DNA of 27,916 bases from the IMG/VR virus record IMGVR_UViG_3300025592_000053, positions 1-27,916 of that record; one strand, written 5' to 3'. This document shows, piece after piece, positions 6,899 to 13,870 of the stretch (its first letter is position 1; each line of letters begins with the position of its first letter). Source of the stretch: a virus. The notes under the pieces are model-generated. The model saw only the letters and a list, made by a program, of their open reading frames with translations. It made no database searches and was not told the DNA's origin. A program made the position numbers and the translations under genes.

Positions 6899-8199
6899 AA
6901 GCTATTCGTAACGCTAAAGCATATAAATTAATTGAACTAAAAGTTATAAATGCTTGGAATCAAGAAACTGATATATCAACTATGATGCAGAGTATGACTA
7001 TTACTGAGAGTATATTTGCTAATGGCACTCAGGGTATGATTCATGTAGCAGACGGTATAGGACTTTGGGAAATGCTACCTTTCATTGGAGAAGAGCGAAT
7101 CAAGATCAAATACCAAACATCATTTGCTGATCAAGATAATGCTTTATATGAGAAGATATTCAACATATATAGAATTGATAATGGGAAACAGTATGACGGC
7201 AAAACAAGATCATATATTATACATTTTATAAGTCATGAAACAGAATTAAATAACAACATCAAACTTAGCAAATCATACAACAAAATGACATCAGATATAA
7301 TTGTTGCAGATATATGGGATAAGCTGAATGTTGAAGAATTAAATTCTATAGAGGTATCTGAATCCGCTCCTCGATTTATTATACCTACATGGTCTCCGTT
7401 CAAAGCTATTGAGTGGTTAAGTAAGAACTCCATTAGTAGTGATAACGATTATAATGATTATGTGTTATTTGAAAATCGGAAAGGTTGGCATTGGGTTACG
7501 ATTAGATCACTCTTGAAACAAAGTATCAACCAGACTATTGAATACGGAACATCAACTATAAAAAATGCAGAAGGTCAAACAAAAAATGTGATTGAGAATA
7601 TCGAATACAATCGATTATATGATACTGTGCAGATGACTAAAGATGGTTTGTATGGTGCTAGACGGTTGACGTATTCACACATTAATAAGAGTATGAATAA
7701 TGAACACACTATTCAGGATGATGCTTTGTATTTGAATAAGCCTAGATTACCAGCTCAATCATTAAGAGGTTCTAGTAGAGGAGCAGCATGGGATCATAAT
7801 ATACCAGATGTGAATGTTGCTGATACTTTATGGGGAACTGAACAATATTATGAATTTCTTGGTGATCCAATGGCATCATACACAGTTAAGTGTAATGATC
7901 CAGAGACTGTATACAAAGGAAAACATAAACATCATTTAATAAGAAATCAACTATTCGCCTCTATCAAGAGTAATACTTGGTCAGTTACATTACCTGGTAA
8001 CACATCACATTATTGTGGGGAGGTTATATTCCTTAACATGCCATCATTCAGAGATACTATTAAAAATGAAGGTCTTGATGCTTTAAACTCAGGTAAATAT
8101 CTTGTCACTGCCATTACACATTCACTGAACATGGATGAATATACAATTGAATTAGAGATACGAAATACAGGATCTAAAGAGGATTTTGCTACATGGTAA
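6895..8199 (+). CDS. gp27: Baseplate hub protein gp27-like
   Basis: A 434-residue protein (T4 gp27 is 391) starting at GTG 6895 and overlapping the gp53 stop, with GAGAG as Shine-Dalgarno. The N-terminal pattern YKLIELKVINAWNQETDIS and TITESIFANGTQGMIHV, then GEERIKIKYQT, YRIDNGKQYDGKTRSYIIHF, and RFIIPTWSPFKAIEWLSKNS fit the hub ring of T4-type phages, whose trimer forms the base of the tail tube and holds gp5. The C-terminal YLVTAITHSLNMDEYTIELE is the typical closing strand of hub proteins. Its coding sequence overlaps the next gene (gp5) by 7 nt, in line with the two proteins forming one complex. Confidence 0.82.
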   Translation: MKAIRNAKAYKLIELKVINAWNQETDISTMMQSMTITESIFANGTQGMIHVADGIGLWEMLPFIGEERIKIKYQTSFADQDNALYEKIFNIYRIDNGKQYDGKTRSYIIHFISHETELNNNIKLSKSYNKMTSDIIVADIWDKLNVEELNSIEVSESAPRFIIPTWSPFKAIEWLSKNSISSDNDYNDYVLFENRKGWHWVTIRSLLKQSINQTIEYGTSTIKNAEGQTKNVIENIEYNRLYDTVQMTKDGLYGARRLTYSHINKSMNNEHTIQDDALYLNKPRLPAQSLRGSSRGAAWDHNIPDVNVADTLWGTEQYYEFLGDPMASYTVKCNDPETVYKGKHKHHLIRNQLFASIKSNTWSVTLPGNTSHYCGEVIFLNMPSFRDTIKNEGLDALNSGKYLVTAITHSLNMDEYTIELEIRNTGSKEDFATW

Positions 8200-9206
8200 A
8201 TATGAAACTGTTTTATGCAGTAGTCGAAGATCGACTTGATCCTAGTATGCTAGGTCGCGTGAAAGTTCGAATCATTGGTTTACATACTGATGATAAGAGT
8301 CCTAGTGGAATATCAACGGATGATTTAATGTGGGCTTATCCTATGATGCCTATATCTAGCGCTAACATGAACGGTATTGGTCAGACCCCATTAGGAGTTG
8401 TTGAAGGTTCATGGGTGGTAGGCTTTTTTAGAGATGGTGATAATTGTCAAGATCCTGTCATTATAGGGGCTACAGGAGGTATACCTAGATCAACAAGTCA
8501 AGGAGAGAATGGTTTCGAGGATCCTCTCGGAGTGTACCCAAAAACAGATTATATTAACGAACCAGATGTAAATAGACTAGCGCGAGGTGTTACTGTAGAT
8601 GAGGATGATAACACTAAAGGAGCTGAGTGGATTGATCCTGAAGATCAATCTAAACATGATAATAAAATCGGGAATACTATAGTCAAGGATAAACAGGATG
8701 CGAGAGAAGCTGATAAAGATGTTCTTATAGGAAAAGGACGAGATGGTAGTAACGGTGAAGGTAAATGGACTGAGCCTGAATTATCATATGCTGCTAGATA
8801 TCCTTTTAATCATGTACACGAATCAGAGAGTGGTCATATCACCGAGATTGATGACACTCCTGGGGCAGAGCGAGTTCATAATTATCATCGAAGTGGTACA
8901 TTTAAAGAGATACATCCTAATGGTACAATTGTCCAAAAGATTGTGAATGATCATTACGAGCTTGTGTACGGAGATGATTTTTTACATGTGAAAGGTCATG
9001 TGAATATTACAGTGGACGGTAACTGTAACTTATACACTAAAGGCAATCTCAATGAACAAATAGATGGAAGTTATCATAGACACATTAAAGGTAACTTCAC
9101 AGAACAAGTAGATGGTAAAGTTGATCGAAATATAGGTGGGACATTCGATCAAGTTAGTGGTGGTAATAATATCACAATTGCACCTCGCATAGATTTAAAT
9201 CCTTAG
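8193..9206 (+). CDS. gp5: Baseplate central spike protein gp5, lacking the lysozyme domain
   Basis: A 337-residue protein; a second ATG at 8202 (MKLFYAVVEDRLDP) is an equally likely start. Residues ~4-105 form the OB-fold (MLGRVKVRIIGLHT, then VVGFFRDGDNCQDPVIIGAT). A charged linker follows to ~185. From ~205 the protein becomes a needle of short repeating strands (EIHPNGTIVQKIVNDHYELV, then VNITVDGNCNLYTKGNLNEQ, IDGSYHRHIKGNFTEQVDG), the gp5C/VgrG-type triple-stranded beta-helix. T4 gp5 has a lysozyme domain of about 160 residues between these parts; the T4 protein is 575 residues. Here there is no room for it and no catalytic signature, as in cyanophage gp5 proteins. Peptidoglycan cleavage must come from another protein. 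Confidence 0.87.
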   Translation: MVNMKLFYAVVEDRLDPSMLGRVKVRIIGLHTDDKSPSGISTDDLMWAYPMMPISSANMNGIGQTPLGVVEGSWVVGFFRDGDNCQDPVIIGATGGIPRSTSQGENGFEDPLGVYPKTDYINEPDVNRLARGVTVDEDDNTKGAEWIDPEDQSKHDNKIGNTIVKDKQDAREADKDVLIGKGRDGSNGEGKWTEPELSYAARYPFNHVHESESGHITEIDDTPGAERVHNYHRSGTFKEIHPNGTIVQKIVNDHYELVYGDDFLHVKGHVNITVDGNCNLYTKGNLNEQIDGSYHRHIKGNFTEQVDGKVDRNIGGTFDQVSGGNNITIAPRIDLNP

Positions 9207-9214
9207 GAGCTGAC

Positions 9215-10798
9215 ATGACACAAACACGAATCGGTTACACTTGTCAAATGGGTGATCCAATGGCTTTCTCAGAGGCTGAATGTTTAGCATCAGGAGGTAA
9301 TTGGATTGGCCAAGAGGTTCCAGCTGGAGTACCTGATTTTGGGAGTATCACTGGTGGTGGTTTTAACAATACTATAGATAATGCTGATTCTTTCTTACGT
9401 TTCCCTGGTCAAGATAAACTTAATAGTATATCAAGTCTAGGTACATCAATGAATGCATCACATAAAATAGGCTACACTAATCCATCACAGCTAAACCTTG
9501 CTGGTTTTGTACCAAATGATCAAGTGAAGATTAAAGCGGCTTTGTCTAAAATCGACACTCTTGCTAATAATACCTCAGTATGTTCTCAAGTGGTTCAGAA
9601 TATTGTAGATAAGAACGTAACTGATGTTCCTAAGAATACAGCAATATTAGATGCATACAAAACAGCATCTAAATTAATTGATTGTGGAGAAGGTCTCGAT
9701 GTGGTGATGAAAGGAGAGAATCTTCTCGATGAATTCACATCTACATCCAACTTAACATCAGTTGAATCTTCAATAGACAAAATAACAAATAGCATGAACT
9801 CTGATCTTTTTACAGCATTACCTAGTTCAGATGGACCTGTAATGAGTTGTGTATGTCATGGAGGAGATCCCTTTGATGGGAATGAAACTGATTGTCTATC
9901 TAATGGAGGGGAATGGAGGTGTCAAGAAGTATCAGGTTCTGCTGCGAATACATTTAATATAGACTTTATGAACAACATAAACAGTATAGATAACGTCGCA
10001 GATGACATGGATGGAGCGTGTAATAAACTCCAAGGGGCAGTTGAAGCTCTTCATGCTAAAGGTGTTGCATTGGTTGCTAAAGCAACTGGTTATCTTGAGA
10101 AAATGAGCAAACTCTCTAGTTTGAGTGTATCAACTGGTCCTTGTGGGGAGATTATTGAAGCATTGATACCAGACGAGGCTAAATCATATTTACCATTAAT
10201 CAGTAACGCTCTCAAAGGATTGCCACCTCAAGGGGGAGGAGAGAGTTGTGTATGTCATGGAGGAGATCCCTTTGACGGGAATGAAGCTGATTGTATATCT
10301 AATGGTGGGGAATGGAGATGTCAAACCATCGAAAGTGATACTCCTATCACATCAAATGCTCCATATACTGAATTTTTACCTACAATACCCCAAATTCCTA
10401 CAATCCCAACATCAACCGTAACGAATAATGTGAAGATTCCCATTAACATAAGTGCTAAGATAACTACAGTGGAACTGAATACACTATCTAGTATATCATC
10501 TATTACACCTAGTATTAATACACCTAGTATTAATACACCTGTTGTGAATGGTATCGGAGGTAATCTATTCAGCACCATATCTAATAAGATAAGTTCATTA
10601 GTACCAGTTAATAATGTAAGTTCCTCAGTTGATACTAGTGGATTTAATATCAATTCAATAGAATCTTCATTTAATATTACACAAGGGATAAACAGTCCTG
10701 CTCTATTTAATGGTAATCAACCTGAGCCTTGGACAAAAGCTGACGGAAGTAAAATGACTAGAGCAGAAATTGATGCTGCTCAAGCGGAGTATATGTAA
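9215..10798 (+). CDS. Uncharacterised hub/spike-adjacent virion protein with three C-C-W minidomains
   Basis: A 527-residue protein I do not recognise; AGGAG precedes its ATG. Three copies of a cysteine minidomain are visible: C10-C23-W30, C214-C227-W234 and C347-C360-W367. The last two are nearly identical at about 25 residues (CHGGDPFDGNE...CxSNGGEWRC). Between them lie helical stretches rich in Ser, Asn, Leu and Lys (LTSVESSIDKITNSMN and MDGACNKLQGAVEALHAKG). Residues ~385-500 are Thr/Ser/Ile/Asn/Pro-rich and low complexity with a duplicated PSINTPSINTP. The C-terminus EPWTKADGSKMTRAEIDAAQ looks like a small helical cap. It lies between gp5 and PAAR with its stop overlapping the PAAR start, which suggests a partner of the spike complex. 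This is inference from position only. Confidence 0.6.
   Translation: MTQTRIGYTCQMGDPMAFSEAECLASGGNWIGQEVPAGVPDFGSITGGGFNNTIDNADSFLRFPGQDKLNSISSLGTSMNASHKIGYTNPSQLNLAGFVPNDQVKIKAALSKIDTLANNTSVCSQVVQNIVDKNVTDVPKNTAILDAYKTASKLIDCGEGLDVVMKGENLLDEFTSTSNLTSVESSIDKITNSMNSDLFTALPSSDGPVMSCVCHGGDPFDGNETDCLSNGGEWRCQEVSGSAANTFNIDFMNNINSIDNVADDMDGACNKLQGAVEALHAKGVALVAKATGYLEKMSKLSSLSVSTGPCGEIIEALIPDEAKSYLPLISNALKGLPPQGGGESCVCHGGDPFDGNEADCISNGGEWRCQTIESDTPITSNAPYTEFLPTIPQIPTIPTSTVTNNVKIPINISAKITTVELNTLSSISSITPSINTPSINTPVVNGIGGNLFSTISNKISSLVPVNNVSSSVDTSGFNINSIESSFNITQGINSPALFNGNQPEPWTKADGSKMTRAEIDAAQAEYM
9845..9925. repeat. 81-bp direct repeat, copy 1 (C-C-W minidomain)
   Basis: This segment matches 10244-10324 at all but about five positions by eye. 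It encodes the second of three cysteine minidomains in the same protein. The near identity points to recent duplication or gene conversion. Confidence 0.85.
10244..10324. repeat. 81-bp direct repeat, copy 2 (C-C-W minidomain)
   Basis: Second copy of the 9845-9925 segment, 399 bp downstream in the same reading frame. Confidence 0.85.
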
Positions 10799-11121
10799 TG
10801 CCAGCAGCAGTACGAAAAGATGGAGTTGATGCAACATCTGACCCGGATGGTTCCGGATTTTGTTGCGGTTCCCCATCTAGTCATAGTACAAATGCGGGAA
10901 GTGGTAATGTATTCACTAATTCAATTGGTAATGTTCGTCAAGGAGATGCAATGATTACTCACACTTACGCAGGACCTTGTTGTACTCCTCACGCCCCAAC
11001 CTGTTCCACTCACAGTCCAAATGTTTTTATTAACAGTAAAGGTGCAATGAGAAAGGGAGATGCATTTGGAGGAGATCATATTACTGTAACAGGATCAAAC
11101 AATGTATTCATTAACGGGTAA
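10798..11121 (+). CDS. PAAR-type tail spike tip protein
   Basis: A 107-residue protein starting MPAAVRKDGVDA, with paired GD-containing motifs (VRQGDAMITHTY and MRKGDAFGGDHITV), VFTNS/VFINS strands, and a row of Cys and His (CCTPHAP, CSTHS). This is the PAAR fold that caps gp5/VgrG needles with a sharp, metal-holding cone; in T4 the equivalent is gp5.4 (97 residues). Its ATG overlaps the preceding stop (TAATG), with GGAG upstream. Its stop codon overlaps, tail to tail, the end of the broken endonuclease on the opposite strand. Confidence 0.88.
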   Translation: MPAAVRKDGVDATSDPDGSGFCCGSPSSHSTNAGSGNVFTNSIGNVRQGDAMITHTYAGPCCTPHAPTCSTHSPNVFINSKGAMRKGDAFGGDHITVTGSNNVFING

Positions 11122-12082
11122 TCAGATGATCTAATCTAATAGCATATGCTCCTATTAAATGCTCTTTATTGTGTTTAATGAGTTTAGATTTTGATCTACA
11201 AGTGTTTCCTATTCTATTAGTATGTGACGAAATAATCAACTTTTTATGTAACACATTCATAGATTGTTTAGATATTTCAGAATATAAAAGTGAATCGGTT
11301 TCGTGATATACATTCCACATACGAGACAGATCTAATTTGAAACAATTGTTATTATGGTATTTAGACATTATCCACGCTGATGTTGATATCATATTACAGT
11401 GAGGACATTCAACAGAATGTTCATCTTTCCATTGTTTAGATGATTTAGTTTCTGATGATTTTCTCCCTCCTCGTTGATTAGAGGTTTCCCCATTTTCATC
11501 TAGAATTAATTTAGTTGAATTTGCCTTCTGTCTTGCTATTTCAGCGATAGTGGTTCCATCATCTTTTGCTATATTCCTAGTTACAGCTGCTTTTCTCGCA
11601 CTCAACTGAGCAATTGATACTCCATTTAAATCTGGAATAGATTTAGTTATAGCTGCTTTTCTCCCTCCACGTTGATATGACGTCTCTCCATTTTCATCTT
11701 TCAATGAACGTTTATATACCATCTTAGCTGTGGATATTGGGGTATTAACAACTCCCGATGCATATGATAAATTATAGAATAATGGATTAGATGCTACATT
11801 ATGCTCCCTTTGCAACATCTCCTCATATTCAAGACACTCTTTAACATCATTAAATGTTTTAACTATGACACGCTCTAATTGAAGAGACTGAGAATCTTGA
11901 AGTGTTCTAAAGTGAGGTGTATACGAAGATCCGTAATATTGATCTTTTTCTGGATCAATATTATTTTCAGAGAGTTCCTTTCGAGTAGCGGATCCAATAT
12001 AATATCTTTCTGTTCCTATAGGATTAAGATCAGTTATTATGTCTACCTAATAATTGAGGCCACTATAAATAGATGTATGCAT
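11111..12082 (-). pseudogene. GIY-YIG homing endonuclease interrupted by a stop in the GIY motif
   Basis: From the ATG at 12082 the frame reads MHTSIYSGLNY, then TAG (12049-12047), then VDIITDLNPIGTERYYIG and on without interruption to the TAA at 11111. The intact paralog at 4396-5397 reads MHTSIYNGNNFYVYLITDLN, so the stop replaces Tyr12 and Tyr14 has become Asp: both GIY tyrosines are lost. A 235-codon open stretch remains from an internal ATG at 11818, after the nuclease domain. That part holds four degenerate units (RKAAITKS, RKAAVTRN, RQKANSTK, RKSSETKS), then a zinc-finger-like CPHC...HNNNC and a basic tail. These differ from the other copy's repeats, so the two share the nuclease but not the DNA-binding part. 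The remnant could still bind DNA if translated. Confidence 0.8.
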
Positions 12083-12109
12083 GATAATATTCCAGTAATA
12101 TTATATTAG

Positions 12110-12142
12110 AAAAGGATTAATGATGATGCATTAATCCTTTTT
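12110..12142. terminator. Perfect 13-bp hairpin with T-run
   Basis: AAAAGGATTAATG, a 6-nt loop ATGATG, CATTAATCCTTTT, then T and G. On the plus strand it has the form of an intrinsic terminator and could end read-through from PAAR before gp25. On the minus strand it lies in the leader of the broken endonuclease, just as the 5425-5457 hairpin does for the intact one. An AATAAATA box (12144-12151, minus) lies beyond it. Confidence 0.65.
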
Positions 12143-12185
12143 GTATTTATTACTGAAACCTATCATCATTTTTAACTCATTAATA

Positions 12186-12193
12186 GATAAATA
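12186..12193 (+). promoter_or_regulatory. T4-type late promoter motif GATAAATA for gp25
   Basis: GATAAATA, then ATATC, then the ATG at 12199: a 5-nt spacer without Shine-Dalgarno. Confidence 0.7.
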
Positions 12194-12198
12194 ATATC

Positions 12199-12600
12199 AT
12201 GAATAGATTAAGTAAACATACACAGATATATAGTGATATTGATATTGACTTCACTAAACATCCTTACACTAAAGACTTAGCAAAAGTTACTGATGAGAAT
12301 AGTGTAAAACAATCATTTTTGGGACTGTTACAGACTAATCATGGAGAGAGACCATTTCAGCCATGGTTAGCATCTGGAGTTAATGAATTATTATTTGATA
12401 ACATGGACCCTGCCACAGCGATAATGCTTGAGTATAAAATAGAAGATTTAATCACTAATTATGAGCCTAGGATTGTACTACACGAAGTTAATGCTACACC
12501 GAATTACGATGATAATGCTTATGATGTAACCATTGGCTTTAGCATTAGAGGTGTACCAAGCAAAAAAGAAATGAGCTTACAATTAGAAAGAATTCGCTAG
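12199..12600 (+). CDS. gp25: Baseplate wedge protein gp25
   Basis: A 133-residue protein, matching T4 gp25 (132). Typical pieces are YSDIDIDFTKHPYTKDLAKV, SVKQSFLGLLQTNHGERPFQP, GVNELLFDN and the core EPR triad in NYEPRIVLHEV, and a final IGFSIRG strand. gp25 joins the wedge core bundle with gp6 and gp7 to the first sheath ring and is conserved from T4 to contractile secretion systems. In this genome it stands alone between two opposite-strand insertions (the broken endonuclease and the DUF285 locus). Its stop is only 2 nt from the stop of the DUF285 gene on the other strand. Confidence 0.9.
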   Translation: MNRLSKHTQIYSDIDIDFTKHPYTKDLAKVTDENSVKQSFLGLLQTNHGERPFQPWLASGVNELLFDNMDPATAIMLEYKIEDLITNYEPRIVLHEVNATPNYDDNAYDVTIGFSIRGVPSKKEMSLQLERIR

Positions 12601-12638
12601 AATCATAACTCTAATACATCCATGAAAATACCCATATT
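12601..12638. repeat. 38-bp direct repeat, copy 1 (3' end of DUF285 gene)
   Basis: Identical to 13461-13498. It marks the shared 3' ends of the two DUF285 copies and shows that the locus arose by tandem duplication. Confidence 0.9.
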
Positions 12639-13466
12639 CTTATAAGATCCCCATTTTTTATTATAATCTTTAAAGTCTATAGCATTTATCTTATTACCAT
12701 AGAACATTAAATTCATACCAACGACATTAGATACATCCCAATTGCTTATATCATCAGTGAACTTAGAATCTCTAAACATCGAATTCATACCAACGACATT
12801 AGATACATCCCAATTGCTTATATCATCAGTGAACTTAGAATCTCTAAACATCGAATTCATATTAGTTACTTTAGATGTATTCCAATCACTTATATCATCA
12901 TCGAACTTAGAATTTCGAAACATCGAATCCATCATAGTAACATTAGATACATCCCAGCCACTTATATCACCATTAAAGACAGAATCACTGAACATAAAAC
13001 TCATATTGGTAACATTAGATACATCCCAGCCACTTATATCACCATTAAAGACAGAATCACTGAACATAAAACTCATATTAATTACATTAGATACATCCCA
13101 CTCACTTATGTCACCATTAAAATTAGAGTTTTTGAACATTGAATTCATATATTTAACTTTAGATACAACCCATTTACTTATATCACCATTAAAGACAGAA
13201 TCACTGAACATAAACCACATATTATCAACACTAGATACATCCCACTTACTTATATCACCATTAAATTGTGAATTATTATATAACATATAACTCATGTCAG
13301 TAACATTAGATACATCCCATTTACTTATATCTCCATTGAACTTAGAACTACTGAACATAAAACTCATATCACGAACATTTGAGACATCTAAGTCATTAAG
13401 ATCAGCATCATCAGCTCTCTCTTTAATTATACTTTTTAAATGTTTATTATCTTTAACTTTAATCAT
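12603..13466 (-). CDS. DUF285 repeat-solenoid protein (moron candidate)
   Basis: A 287-residue protein built of ten repeats of 24-25 residues of the form WDVSNVTDMSYMF...FNGDIS, the DUF285 (PF03382) repeat known from mycoplasma surface proteins and various bacterial proteins, usually without known activity. The N-terminal ~25 residues (MIKVKDNKHLKSIIKERADD) are a charged helix, and the C-terminus ends YNKKWGSYKNMGIFMDVLEL. There is no signal peptide or membrane segment. Neighbouring repeats are nearly identical at DNA level in places. It is antisense to the surrounding baseplate genes, with its stop 2 nt from that of gp25. Its ATG overlaps the TGA of a truncated upstream paralog, so the two were once coupled behind a sigma70-like promoter. 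It is not a known baseplate component; accessory cargo is more likely. Confidence 0.8.
   Translation of the reverse strand: MIKVKDNKHLKSIIKERADDADLNDLDVSNVRDMSFMFSSSKFNGDISKWDVSNVTDMSYMLYNNSQFNGDISKWDVSSVDNMWFMFSDSVFNGDISKWVVSKVKYMNSMFKNSNFNGDISEWDVSNVINMSFMFSDSVFNGDISGWDVSNVTNMSFMFSDSVFNGDISGWDVSNVTMMDSMFRNSKFDDDISDWNTSKVTNMNSMFRDSKFTDDISNWDVSNVVGMNSMFRDSKFTDDISNWDVSNVVGMNLMFYGNKINAIDFKDYNKKWGSYKNMGIFMDVLEL
12717..13400. repeat. 72-75-bp tandem repeats of the DUF285 gene
   Basis: About ten units with a 72-bp period (one of 75). Two adjacent pairs are almost identical, for example the units starting at 12717 and 12789. The repeat marker on the plus strand is ACATTAGATACATCCCA. Confidence 0.85.
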
Positions 13467-13498
13467 AACTCTAATACATCCATGAAAATACCCATATT
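13461..13498. repeat. 38-bp direct repeat, copy 2 (3' end of DUF285 pseudogene)
   Basis: Second copy of 12601-12638, overlapping the start codon of the longer DUF285 gene. Confidence 0.9.
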
Positions 13499-13727
13499 AT
13501 TTACAGGTTCCTGTTTTTTATTGTAATCTTTAAAATCTTTAGCGTCTATCTTATTACCATAGAACATATAATTCATACCAACGACATTAGATACATCCCA
13601 ATTGCTCACATCTTCAAATAACCGACTCATATCAGTTACTTTAGAGATATCTAAATCATTGAGATCAGCGTTATCAGCTCTCTTTGATTATATTTCTTAA
13701 CTCTTCATTAATTTCGACTTTTATCAT
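13463..13727 (-). pseudogene. Frameshifted short DUF285 paralog
   Basis: From the ATG at 13727 the frame reads MIKVEINEELRNIIKES and stops. Relative to the downstream paralog (AAAGAGAGAGCTGAT) this copy reads AAAGAGAGCTGAT, a 2-bp loss in a short GA repeat. Shifting frame restores ADNADLNDLDISKVTDM, one DUF285 unit WDVSNVVGMNYMF and the shared C-terminus ending MGIFMDVLEL, with the stop at 13465-13463. Only about two of the ten repeats are present. It looks like a partial duplicate that decayed. A 17-residue peptide would be made if translated, unless slippage restores the frame. Confidence 0.75.
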
Positions 13728-13733
13728 ATACCT

Positions 13734-13762
13734 ATTATACCACATTTTGCACAAAAATACAA
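13734..13762 (-). promoter_or_regulatory. Sigma70-like extended -10 promoter for the DUF285 locus
   Basis: On the minus strand TTGTAT (13762-13757), a 17-nt spacer, then TATAAT (13739-13734) preceded by TGG, an extended -10. Only six bases separate TATAAT from the ATG at 13727, so transcription would begin at or next to the start codon. The element differs from the late motif used by the structural genes, which suggests host polymerase can express this locus without late factors. The -35 match is weak (TTG only). Confidence 0.6.
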
Positions 13763-13850
13763 CATATTTCTCTTTTATAAGTTATTGATAATCACTTTAC
13801 TATTTATGGAGTATTTAAACTACTGATATATTAAAGTTTATCTATTCAGA

Positions 13851-13858
13851 GATAAATA
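13851..13858 (+). promoter_or_regulatory. T4-type late promoter motif GATAAATA for the gp6 unit
   Basis: GATAAATA lies 12 nt before the ATG at 13871 and 24 nt before an in-frame ATG at 13883. At T4 spacing the leader would be about 7 or 19 nt, with no clear Shine-Dalgarno. Confidence 0.65.
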
Positions 13859-13870
13859 AACCAATATAAC

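Noticed and set aside
12742-13485. Plus-strand open frames across the DUF285 gene
   Set aside because: These are antisense shadows of the 72-bp repeats; the minus frame gives textbook DUF285 units.
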